A stretch of DNA of 64,000 nt, taken from contig NC_079876.1 of NCBI RefSeq assembly GCF_029227915.1, positions 22,322,001 through 22,386,000 on the forward strand, read 5' to 3'. Both the position numbers and the translations under genes were made by a program. Shown here in pieces: positions 22,470-35,500 of the stretch (its first letter is position 1; each line of letters opens with the position of its first letter). Origin of the DNA: Hydractinia symbiolongicarpus. Taxonomy: Eukaryota > Cnidaria > Hydrozoa > Anthoathecata > Hydractiniidae. The notes beneath the pieces are model-generated. The model saw only the letters and a list, made by a program, of their open reading frames with translations. It did not search any database and was not told the DNA's origin.

Positions 22470-23040
22470 GACTTTGACTTCTTCTGATGTAAGTGATTCT
22501 CAATTTGATGAAATGGAAGAATTTAGTTTCTCTTTATTCATGTTTGAACCAGAACGAAGTGAAAGTTAGCAGTTGCTGTTTTAGAGGCGTTGAGGAATGA
22601 TGAAAATGTTAAATAGTATTTCAGAAATCCGTGTGGGACGTGGTGAGTGGTGAGAGTGAGAATCATTGGGCAATGGATATGGAGAACAATAGTTAATATT
22701 GTAGAGATAACAACGACATTCTAAACAGTCATGTTTATGGGTTTTAATATGGGTTTTTATATTTAGGATTTTCATTTCAGTATCACTGCACACGAATCTT
22801 AATTTTCACATCTTTTTATCCATCATGTAATCTTATTATTAATTTACAAGTGTTTTCTGTTTTAGACAGGGGTTACTGAAATCACCATTAGTCTGTATGA
22901 TTTTCTTTAGGCCATTCTTGCATTGTGAACGTTAAAGAATTCAAAATAGTCTGCCTATCAGAACCTGTGCTTCAAACTGCTCTTCGTGCAATCCACAATA
23001 TTGTAGAAGTTGTAGATGGAACAGTCAGAAAATATTTTTA
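22470..23040 (+). pseudogene. Decayed P2RX7-like cysteine-rich domain (copy 1)
   Basis: Fragments in shifting frames: 'SDSQFDEMEEFSF', 'FMFEPERSES' (22480-22570), a damaged Cys-rich segment with 'ENHWAMDMENNS' and 'YCRD' (about 22645-22720), and 'FKIVCLSEPVLQTALRAIHN' (about 22935-22995). These follow the order of the C-terminal P2X7-like domain (FEP motif, C-x-C-x2-C, E-x-x-CC, then the x-x-VCL-x5-L-x-TA helix). Stops interrupt all pieces. A better-preserved copy is at 33730-34360. Confidence 0.45.
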
Positions 23041-23500
23041 GAAAATATTTGTTTGGTTATTATTTTTTATTACTCAATTTTTTATTTGATAGGTATTTCT
23101 CTTTAAGAGGAAAGTATATTGGCATGGATTAATTCACTTATTTATAAAAAAAAATTTATATGAGAACATGAGTTTCAAGCTGAGCCATCACAAGACATAC
23201 ACTAACATAGAAAACTATGCAATTTTTTTGGATTATTTTAGCGAATGATGAAAAATAATTGATAAATTTTTGTCTTAAATTTGGCATAAATTTTATCAGG
23301 CAAAAGTATTTAAATATTTAAAATTTAGTATGGATTTAATTTGGGGTACTTTGACAAATTTTGCCATTCTTGCTAAATTTCCTCCACACTTAAATTTATG
23401 CCCTTATAAAGGTATTTTAATGTAAAAAAAACATGACAAAACAAACAGTAGCACAAAAAAGAAAGAAAAGCTGCTGCTGAGCACTTGAAAGTTAAATTAC

Positions 23501-23593
23501 CTTTCGTTTTCCAACAATGTCTTTAATTGTATCATTGACCTGCACTTCTGCCATAGATAAATTTTCCTCTAGATTTTGTATTATTTCAGACAG
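23501..23593 (-). CDS. HAUS3: HAUS3 exon m (last seen)
   Basis: Acceptor ATCTTAG; LSEIIQNLEENLSMAEVQVN, then DTIKDIVGKRK, 31 codons, donor GTAATT. The terminal exon (the E-x-x-F-x-x-Y/F-F region) should follow to the left but was not recognised between 11360 and 23500. Confidence 0.88.
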
Positions 23594-26500
23594 CTAAGAT
23601 AATATAACACGCCTAGTCACAAGTGCGCAATAATTTTATCAATTCTTAGTTTCTTCTACTAAAATTAACAGAAGAATTAAAATAAAATAAAAAAGCTTTG
23701 AAAGGAAAACATTTTGTCAGAGCACAAAAAACAAAACAGAAAAAAACAAAACATTGGTAACAACAAAATGCGAAAGTAAACTAACATGTTCATTTGAGAA
23801 TGATTTCTTTCCACTAAGTAGTTTCGATGTGTCTTTTAAACATGTTTCCCTAAATTAAAGAAAGCCTTAAAGAATAAAAAATAATACAAGGAATACAAGA
23901 TGAAAGGACGATATGTTTGGTTCACCATAGTCAGGACATGCTGATTTTCTAAAAAATTCACTAATTAGAAATAAATTTAGTTCTATAGAACCAGAGGCAT
24001 ACACTGACAGGCTTCAAGGCATGACTCATTCTTATAAAGCAACTAGAAATAACAGGAAATAATTTTTTTGTTTTTAAGCTTTTATTAAATTTCCCCTGGA
24101 AATTCATGCATCCATTCAAAGTAAAAAAAGAAAAGAAAAACATTTTAAGTATAGGTCCAAAGTAGAAAAACCAACATGGTTCTGATAAAAGATTTTTCAA
24201 TGGCTAACTAAGTCCCCTTCCCTAAAAAAATATTTCAAATAAAATTAACCAAATAAATATTCTGAAAATATTACATAAATTAAAGTAGAAACCAACTGTA
24301 TCTAAAGCAATACTACATACAGAGAGTCAAGAATCATTGTTTGTTCCTCCTGCATTTGTGCATATTTAGTTTTAACAGCGTCTTGACTTGAAGAGAGTTT
24401 TGCAGCTTCATTGAGCATAGCATCATAGGTTTTATACAACTCTTCTCGATCTTCAGCATCTGAAAGTAGTTGAAAACCATTTTGACAAAATCAGGAGTAT
24501 GTACAAAGAGGTCGATAAGGTTGATAGAAGTGTTTTAAAGACCTTTAACAAATGTTATAATGACTATACTGAAAAATAGTTTGTTTTTAACTGGCAATAC
24601 CATTGTCTATAAATTTAAGGTGAATTTTTGTAAATACATGAAAACAAACAAATTAAATATGCCTAATGACGAAAAACTGATTTTTTTCTGGCATATATAT
24701 TAAAATTAAATAAGAAATTTAATTCTACTACAACCTTGGTCAAATATGACAGGACAATTTAAATTCTTTCAGGCTATTCTTAAAAATGGAAATGCAACAA
24801 TAATTGCCCCTAAAACACTGCAGGGGGTTGGGGTATGAGTGAGCAGATCAAAAGCTAAGGGAAAGAGGAGGGATGCCTTATCCTAAAAACTTCTAAACTA
24901 CATTCATTCTTTAAAAGTTAATTTACAGATACACAAACTAATAAAAATGGCAGCTTCATTTTTATATTTGGCCACATGCTTAAATGCTGGTTGAAAAAAT
25001 AGTGGTTGTCTAATTATTTTAACAAAAATTATTGTTTGTTGCAGCCTTTCAAAAAAGAGCTCTAAAGCTCTAATTGTGTCAAAAACTTGTACAGACAATG
25101 ATTAATGACACTTTAAAACTTTCAAGTTTATATAGCTACAATAGAGAGACAAAGTAAACATATTTTCATTACTGACTGGTAGCCTTGTGGTAGAGCATTT
25201 GCTTTTAGTGCAGAAGGTCTGGGGTTCAAATCCCAACTGAGTCATGCCAGAGACTATAAAAGTGTGACTACCTATTATGCTTAACGTTCAGCATAAGAAT
25301 AGGATTGATATCTTAGGTGGTTGTCTAATTGAGTATTGTTGTGCTTGCACGTCTTTCGTAGCTTAAATGGGAACTATAAATGCACTAGGAGCCCCTTCGC
25401 AGGACCTTCGTTAATAGCAGTACCAATAGAAACTGAACAGGCTATCCTTGGTAAATAATTTCAATAATAATAATAATAATAAATTCAAAGTTAATACAGT
25501 TGTATTCCATCAAAATGGGATAAAAATAACACTCTTTTTCAAGGATATATATGCCTATGTATGGAGTACATGTTTCTAAGTATGTTGCAAACACTGACAA
25601 GTAAACTTGTCTAAAATATGTGCATGTTATATTTTGGACTTTCAATAGCTTTGTTTCACTATTCATGACTGCCAACAAACGTTTAGTGTTCCTGAATGTT
25701 ACAAGACTATTGCTATGAACAATTTAAATACATCAACTTGCTAATATCACAGATAAAATACTTCCAACAAATGTTCACCAAGACTCACACCTGTTTTTAA
25801 ATACACCTACACCTTAATAGAACAAAACATAATAATAAAAAAACAGCACAAACAAGACCTTACCTATGGAGTCATATAACTTATTTACAAAGTGATCTTT
25901 GGAAGTAATTGTCTCTTTATTTTCATTAGCCACAGCCAGTATAGGATCGGATAAATTTTTCTCATGAGAAACAGTTAAAGAAAATTCCAGCAAAAATATC
26001 ACAAATATCACAAATCATTTTGTGCACATCTTCAGCAAATAAGAATCTTATTTGCTCTGATTATATACAAAAGTAAAAAAAAAAATAGTTCAATATTTTC
26101 AGATAAATGCAAAACTAATAGTCGTACTGCTAAATGTTGAAAATTTATTAGTGCAATCTCATCAACAAATCTAAGATAAGGGTGCCATTTGAATAAATAA
26201 CAATTTCCACCTTTCTTTACACTTTGCCACCACGTTAATGTACTTCTCTTTAATAAGAGCTGTTGCCTGTCTGTTTGTAATGGTGTTAACCATGCACGAA
26301 ATACTACCCTCCTAGCACAAGAACGATAAATCTGCAGGGACGAGTTCCCACTAAATTAAAGGACCAATCAGGATCAGGTGGATTTTCAGATAAATGACCA
26401 ATCAGAAACTAAAGCTCTTTAGATTCCTATGCATGCAACACTTTTTAAAGCTCCACTGAAAGCAGTCCGAAATTTGGGAAGAAGATCTAAGCAACTCAGT

Positions 26501-29500
26501 GCTAGAGAAAGGAAATTGTTTTGTGTTCGTTCAAAACTACTTTTCAGGCATTTTTTCTGTTTGTTTACATTTTTGTTCACCATCTGTTATAGTTAGCTAC
26601 CCAGCTACCTAAGGTTTTGTTATAGTTTTGTCTTTTATTGTCACGTTTTCGAGCTATATATAAATCTTAAACAAACCAATTTTAAGATATGGGCTACAAA
26701 CTTATAGATTATAAGGGAGCATAATAAAGAAAAATAGCTAGCCTTATTTATTCCTGTTTTTTAAAGTTTTTATTTAAGTAGATGTGAGTTTTATGTTAGC
26801 TAACGTTATATATTTCTGTTTTATCTACACCAATCTGATATTTACTCAGCTGCACTTAGCCGAGGTTGTACCTGATGCTAGCTACCTAAAGCGTAAGTAG
26901 CCAAATATAGAATTCTTCTTATACTAAATGCAATTAGGTAGCTAGCTACACCTTTTATTGTGATATAAACTTTAACAAAGTCAGAAGTTTATTGAGGAGA
27001 CAACTGTCTCAAAATTTTGTAACGACAGGCTTAAGACAAGCTTTTTTATTTAACCTAATTTGCGATCAAGTTTTTTTTTGAAAAAAATGTGTTACGACTA
27101 TATGCATGTGCAACACCGGTTACCTGTAAAATGCCCTACCCCCATAACGTCCCTTGTATTAGGTTATAACTTATAAAACTTGGTATGATGTCTGTCACAT
27201 GACAATTAAAAATCATGCCTCAGATGCTGACTTTACTCAGATTACGACATACTGTATACCTGTACGTTCCACCCAGGTGTATGAAGTTTACGGATCTCAA
27301 CCTGACGTTTAACATCGAGTCATACATATACTTGTGGCCTGGCATTTCGTCCTCGGCTAGTTTCTATAATAATACCTGTAATCTGTCTGTTTAAAATGAT
27401 ATTCCTGCAATGGTTATCAAATTGAAAATCACATTAAAATTACACCTATAATCATAGTAAAAAACCCTGTCTATGCATGTTTCATTACTTCATGCCAACA
27501 GGAGTTTAAGGCATGAAATACCCTTAAGGAAAAAAAGTTTGTGTAAGAATAGATTGTGGAATTAAAGATTGCAAATTCATGGTAGAAAAAATCTTAAATT
27601 GCGGAAATTAAAGATTACATATCTGATATTGTGTCAAGAAATTGCAGAATTTTAAATTTTGGCCAAATTCAAGATCTTTAATTCCGCAATACATCTTTTC
27701 ATAAATTATTGTGTAACTATGCGTAGTTGCACAGAAATGAGGCAAGCAGTGGTTAAAATTCTTTACAAATTGCTTCTAATATTGTTCTTTGTTTATGCTA
27801 ACAACTGATTTAAAACACTGTGGATATACAATAATATGAGAGCGATATTTAAATAAAAACAAGTTAACTTCTTAATAAAAGGCAATCTTGTAATTGGGTG
27901 AAAATTAGAGGTTTAACAACCCAAGAACCGCTTTAGTGTTTCTTCTTTGAAACAACGGACAAGATATATCCCTCAAAAGGCTAATCACAAATATAAATTA
28001 CTCAAAAGAAACTGAGACTTGTTTCACCCCTGACCCAGGTGATTAAATAAAACCATCTCTTTACTGTCTTAAAAATTGGCCTTCAGTCGCAGTTCTTCTG
28101 GTCAGTCTTCTGCTACTAACTGGCGCTTCCTCGTACAATTTCTTCTCATATGGTTTATGATGAACTGTTTCAAATGGTATACTGCCGCAGAGGACGAAAA
28201 CACAACACTAAATTTCTTTGTTTTGGCAATTTTTGATTTCAAACATTGCTTCAGTCTAAAGTAAACATAACTTTGTTTACTTCAAAATATGGTCTTGAAA
28301 AAATGGGAGAATACCACATACTAATATAATTTAACTCAGAAAGTTTAACATGTTTACTGGAATAACTCGCTCAAATATTCGAAAACATTTGAGTCGTTGA
28401 ATCATTCTTTCCACATAAATTCTTTCTGATGTTATTTGTTGACTTTTGACTACTTTAAACTCTCAAAATTGCTCTCGTCCTTTTAAAAATTATGGCATAA
28501 TTAATTCCCACCAGGAGGTTTTACATAGTCCTTCATCAGCCATAATAGCATCTCCTGCCTGCCAAAGTTCTGGAAATAGTAAAACACTTCTGAAGGCAAT
28601 ATTCTTTATCTGAGATGCTACCAGGGTAAATGTGAAACCTCCACCAGGAATAATGCCAACAAGTACTTTAACAGTGGTGTGACTTTTGTATTCTGAGTAC
28701 ATCATTTTGTGTAGATAAAAAGATGAAGGCATTGCAATTTTAAACTCTACACAATCTATAATGCATCCTAGGTTTGCAAATCTTTCTTTCATACCAGCTG
28801 GCATATTTTTTTTAACTTGACTGCTGAAAGGCCGATTGCATATTGTTTCTAGCTTAACATACATAATTAACTCACGTTTGAATCGTATTGGTGACAGTAC
28901 CTTCAGACACTTTAAATAAATATGATAAATGGCAACATTAAAAGTTTTTTCGTATTTTTACAAGGGTCAATAAAAGACTTTTAAGAGGGGTCAGCGTACG
29001 TGCTCTACCTCTATCACTAAAACCTTTGATATCTTGATTATTGTAAAGAATAACATTTTTTCCATTTTGCCCTGGGTTTAAAAAAATTGATAATTCTTTA
29101 AATATTTAGATGTTTAATATGCCAGTGTAATCTTTACGTGATGCATCAGATAACAAAAGATTTTCGACAAATTTTATTTAACTGTAGAAATTTTCTCCAT
29201 AAGTTTGTGGTTCAACATTTCTATCTCTTTTTCCTCTGTAAGCTTTTCAACTTCTTTTGACAAAAAGTTTGCATCTGATCCCTTTCCATAACAAAGTCTG
29301 GCTTATCTACAAATTCAGTGGAATCATACCCTATCTCAGCCTAATCAGGAATTATCGTGGATGTTTCTCTGAACTTTTTTGAGGAGTTGGTCTATTAACA
29401 GGAGCTTTTCTTTTGCTTAAATCCTCCACATTTTCAAAAAGTGTAGGTGGATCCATGTCTCAATCTGCGGCGTGTGCCTCCAGGGGTTTTTATTATATCA

Positions 29501-32500
29501 CTTTTTGGGAAGTGTATTTTGCAGAGCACAGAATGGCTGGTTACTCTAAAGTTGTCTTGTCCATCAATACGTTAAGTCAGCTGCACCACACTTTTCTTGT
29601 TCCTGGATCTTTCAGAAATTAAAAAAACCTATAGTTGAAGATATTAACTTATTTTCAAATTCAATCAAGCCACGATTATTTCATCCACATTGCTTCCCTG
29701 AGATTTATCATGTTTTTTCTTTGAACTCCCCTCCGACATTTTGTTTACAAAAAAGCTTAGCACTGCTTGTCTCTTTTTTAATACTATTGCGCAATAATTT
29801 ATAAAAAGTTCTTTTCTTCCACAATATTTTCTTGTGCAATAGTTTCTTCCCTTAAGGTAGTAATGCAGAAAATATGTATGACAGACGATCCTTGTGTAAG
29901 AAAATTAATTTTCGAAAATTTATTTAAACTCTTCCAGAAAGTTTTCTTGCACAAAGATACCATAAACTTTAAAAATGCTTTTTACCAAAAAAAACTTTAT
30001 CATAAAAGAAGGATACGATTCTTTTCTGTATAAATTCAATTTCGTTTTCGATAATAGATTTAGACGATGCAATAAGATGATAGGAATTACGATGTTCTTT
30101 TAATTCAATTTCATACAACATTGTCAAGAGGTAGTTGCGTGAAAATTGCAGCAGAAGCTGGTTGATAACCTTAAATAACAAATTTATGCAATTTAGTTTG
30201 AACAACAAAAAAAACACCAATCACTATAACAGGAAAGATGACCAGATAATTAAAGCAAAAACAATAGTGATAACAGTAGCAACTGTGCTTGGCAAATCAT
30301 GTTTGAATACATGAGCGTAAATTCACGTTTATTTCACATTATTACACTTCTTCTACTGTCATAATATGGTTTAGGAAACATTTAAACTAAAAATCACTTG
30401 TTTTGCCAAAAACATTTTGGCATTATTGCTATATTAACTAAAGTATAACTAACAATGAGCATTCTCATTTTCACAATATATTCCAATCTACAGATTAGCA
30501 ACAGTAAAACAGTTTTTATTTTCTTCAAAGTAAAAATAACCTGACATGTAGCGTTCATCTTAGTAAGAGATTTTTCAAATTTGTCTTTCCTCTGTATTCG
30601 ATGAATAACATTTTCCTATAGTCTGAGGAAAAGGAGGAATCCTTACGGGCGTTAAGCCAAGAATGATGAAAGATGATGATGATGTTTTAGTTCGTGGAAA
30701 TGTAGACTCAGAATACTTGTCAAATAAATTCAAATTTTGGATATACAACATTTAAATTTGACATTTAAAATTCACTCCCTGATTTTATCTTTTTAATTGC
30801 AAAACATAGGCCACACAAGTAAAATTTTCGAACCTCTTAGACGTAGTATTGAGAAAGTAGAAGTTTAACTTACTTCATTCTGTTTAGATAGGAAATAATC
30901 CTGTCTTGCAATTTTTAAATCATAATTTCCTTTCAAAACTTTCGTGGATTGGAGCTGCTGCAATTCATTCAGTAAAGGAAATAATTCATGCTCATATGTT
31001 TGTACTAACTTCTTTTTACTTCGTACAGTTTCTTCAGACAGCTTTAATGCTTTATTCCTAAACAGGAATAAAGAAAATTTGAAAGGAAAAAAATAAATAA
31101 AATTACACATGATCTTTTTTCATTCCAGCTTTTTATACCTTACTTAACCATTTTTATTATGAACTGTTTATTTACAATGTCAATGTTCACAAGTTTTACA
31201 ACATTTAAAAGAAGTCTATAACTATAACGACATGTGCACAATTTTTGCTGACTTTTTTAACTCTCTAATAAAGTTGTGTAAGGATAATCTTAAGATATTA
31301 AATTTTTCCCGATTACACATTGTTTTTATATAAGAAAACCATTTTTTGACCTGAAGCTCAATTCTCTTAGCAAAACACCTGAATATAGGGTGAAATTCTC
31401 TTAGGATTTTCCTAATTCTTGTTCCTCTATTTTGATTTTCTCACACTAAACTAGTTGCACACTTTTAATTAAAGTTATAATTATGTATTTTATTGAAGAC
31501 TAAGGTTAAAAATAAAAGATTTTTAACCAATAACTTCTATAGGTTTATACTCTCTAAAAAGACAACTAAAACCACAAGAAATACAAAAACGGTTTTTTTT
31601 AAAGAATCTTTGCTAGTGATTGAAACCCTTCCAACAACAAGAAATCAAATAATTAAGGGGTTACCACTAAACAACACAATACTTATATTCAATGTTTGAA
31701 GTTCTTAAAAGTGTGCTTTAATTAGTGCAAACAAGCAATTAATATTTTTTGGCAAAACCTCTGAGTAAAATGCAATGCACTAAAAAAATGAGTATAATAT
31801 AAATATGATTCTTTATAATCCGCCTGCATCTAAATCAAAATGCGCACAAACAAGAGAAGTAATTAAAAAAGAATGCTGTACTCAAGATAATCATCTGAAA
31901 TCTCAACCATAATGTTTGACTGCAGTTGATGCAACTGTTTCTCTGCAATTTCAGCAGCATGTTTCATACTTTCGTATGAAATTTCTACATTTAATCTTTT
32001 TTCTGAAGCTTTTATATATCTATAAAAAAAATTAAATACTACAGTAATGATCAACAAGGGACTGTTGAAGAGATTGTGCAGGGTGTAATCCAGTGTGTTT
32101 AGAATGGCTAATCCCAATTAAAATCCCCCCCCCCCAAAAAAAAAAAAAAAAAAAAAAAAAAACGTTAAAAGACAAACTGTGTTTTGTAACTTATTGAAAA
32201 CGTTATTGTTTATTTGCTAGAAAAAAAATTTTAGTCAATGTTACATCCTGGTTAATTTAGATATAGCTTCTTCATAGCTTGCAACCAAAACTGTGAGATT
32301 TTCCCAATTTTTATTTTTACCCTGAAGACATACACTTATTGCTTACACAAACCTTTGTTTATTTCTGCAATCTAACAAGGTATATTCTCAACATTGCTGG
32401 TTAGTAATGTTAAAGATATTATTTTGGTTTTTTTTATTTTATAAAGGTTTATTATCATATTATTAAGTTTTCCTTGCATTGTGATTGGTTAATCTACATG

Positions 32501-35500
32501 AAATATAATGCTACATTTTTATTCCCTACAGAGAAACGAGTGCAATTTTTACTTAATTTTTTTTTTCGATTTGCTGAAATATGCTATTTAAGCAAAAATC
32601 TTGTAATAACTTGTAGAGTACAGTTATTGTTTTCTCATAAAACCATAACTTTCTTTCCATATAAATACAATTTAATTTTGTGAAGTGAACATTGTTGACA
32701 GTTATTATTATTTTTTTATATTAAACATCTAAAATAGTAAGTTTAGTTATATGTAATTTATAGCATGTTGAACGAGTTTTGTATTATTGAAAATCTACAA
32801 ATTTTTTCTGAATTTAAGGATATGTTCATATATATTATGTTGCAACAACTTTTTAACTATAACTATATAATAACTAGACGATAAAGCCCATGGAAAAATC
32901 CACTTAGGCAGAGGAAAAATGACAAAGCTAGCCGTCATTTAAATTTTTATCACATAAGAATTGTCCCGCTCCTACATAAAAATTATTCTTACAATTTTAA
33001 GCTGTAGCATCTATTGTGAAGAACTTGAAACTCTGATCAGAATAATGTATATGAACATGTATATACATTAAAGGAAAAGTTATGGGGATGTATACGTTTA
33101 AAAATTTTGCTGATGTCAGCAAGGACCCATCAACACACAATTTTTTTTTTGGAAATTTGTTTACAAGTTTCCTCTATTGTGTAGAGCTTGAAACGCTGAT
33201 AAAAAAAATCTATAGGATTATGCACTTTTGACGAATGTTTAAGGTGGCAGTAATCCTTTTAAAAATCGAATTTTTTTTTACATAATTAGTTACACACTTG
33301 TCACGATTTTATAGCTATAATACTATTATTTTTCAGCAAAAATATTTAGCCTCAACAATTCCTCTTTAAAGATATTGTCCGGTAAAAAATTAAAACTTGA
33401 TATTACTTACACCTCGGTACAAAAGTAAAGAAAAAAGCATTTAAATACAACCAAAATTGTCTTTCATAAGTTTAAATAGAATTTGTTTACATGACTATCC
33501 CATTCTCAATCGCCATGTTTACTGAACTTCGAACGCGGAAAAAGGACCGGGTAATAACATTAATATGCGCAATTTATGCAATGACGTATTCTTTGGGTTA
33601 CCCCCATGTAGAGGTTGGAGCGTGCAGAAAGAGAAACAAAGAAAAAAAATTAATGTTATTCCCAACAGAATTTTTTTACGTTTATCAATCATGTTCACAA
33701 ACAGCAGTGTGAACATAATTGCATTTTAGTTTGAGCTAGAACGACCCAATAACAAAACACAAATTCCCTCTTATAATGACGATTAAGCAGACACACCAGA
33801 ATCACCCGCTGCTTCTCGCACACAGATAGATGTAAGTGACTGGGGCTTGTGTGAAAAGTGCGAGAGGATGCCTTCAGCTGTTGAGTGTTTGTGCTGTAAC
33901 GAGGTGGACACTATAAAATACCACCAGCTACACGGTACCTATAAAATTTGATCTTACATTCTCTACTGTTGGTATTATAAGTGAGCGACAGTACAAGGTT
34001 TCTATTGTGTTTTAGATAAGAAATGTATAACAGACCACAAAGATATCAAAGCGGTTGTGATTTTAAAGAACAGTGTTAGTCGCTTTCACATTCAGGAAAG
34101 CTGGGACTTAAAAAAAGGACGAAGTTTCTAACAAGTAAGTCACTAGCACTCTTGAAATTTCTGTTGCCATGGTATTTCCAATCTTATTTCAGCATAATAT
34201 TTTTAGATCTTATCGATATACAGCATACCACCAATTCTGTTGGTTTGTTCATAACCACTTGGGAAAAGGCTACATAGAGAATATTCAAGTCTGAATGGGG
34301 GGTATACTGGCTTCAAAGAAGGTGAAAAAATACCTCAAATTTATTTGTTTGGACAAATGAAGTTGACAGCGAGAATATTTGATTGTAAATTAAAAACAAC
34401 CTCACACTCGGTACTTTTTTATACTAAAAATTAAACAGAAAGCTGTACTGGAAACAAGGTTGCACAGTTTTCAAAATATTTGCAGCTGGTTAAAATATAC
34501 ATACTGTAATGCTTCGAATAAACGCCCGGGGCGTTTATTAAATTTTCTGACATTTTTGGGGGGTCGTCAATTCAAGGGGAGCATTTCGCTAATTGAGGTA
34601 ACTTTAGTAATAGAATAGGGGTACTGGGAACAAGGTTTATAATTGTCGAGGAAGTATAAAACAATCATTGCACTTTCTAGAATTTCTCCTATTGCTGGTC
34701 AGTTTTCTGGAGTACGATATATGTTCGATATGACGGCAACAGTTGATAGTTTAGTATATTACAAAAAATGATTACCAGATTCGTCAAGGAATTCAAATTG
34801 ACGACATGTGGCGTCACATTTTTTCATTTCACCATCGCACAATGCTGTCTGTGTTTGAGCATCGGCCACTGCCACGGATATACTTTTATGTAAATAATCT
34901 TACCGCGTCTGGTCTCAGTTCCGGCACAAAAAATAAAGCAGCTTTAAAATAATCTACTTTAATTTGTGTAGAGAAAGACATTCTGTTTGTGTGGACAGTG
35001 ACATAAAGTTCTATCTCTGAAAGTGAGTTGCATGCTTTGAAATTAAAAATTCATAAATTGCTACGTTTTTTTAAAAAGGGGGGTAAAATATTTAAAAAAA
35101 TTAAATTTAATCTGGTAATATTGTTCCGCGTAAAGAATTATTTTAACTTCCCTTTCATGTAGAATGGCTTCGGTATAAATTTGCTTTCAAAAACGTGCAA
35201 TATGAAAAATTTGTAAACATAAAGGAAATGGTATTAGAGTTGTAAAACTTTAGAAATATAATCTCTTATATTTTTGCAACAAATAAGAAAAGTTGAATTC
35301 AATTCAGGCTTCTTTTTTATTATTATATTTTTACTGGACAATACCTTTAAATTAAAATGAATAATTAATCAGTTCTGCATAAAAAAGGTATAAGCTTTTT
35401 TGGATTGGTAATAGTGATGGATATGGAGGAGTTGGCATATTCGTTGCAGAGAAGTGGGTAGAAAAAGTATTAGATGTTATGCGTGTTAATAGTCGTATTA

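Noticed and set aside
25180-25245. A functional tRNA gene
   Set aside because: A and B boxes are present, but no matching acceptor stem was seen and the sequence continues into a body shared with 58858-59048, as in a SINE.
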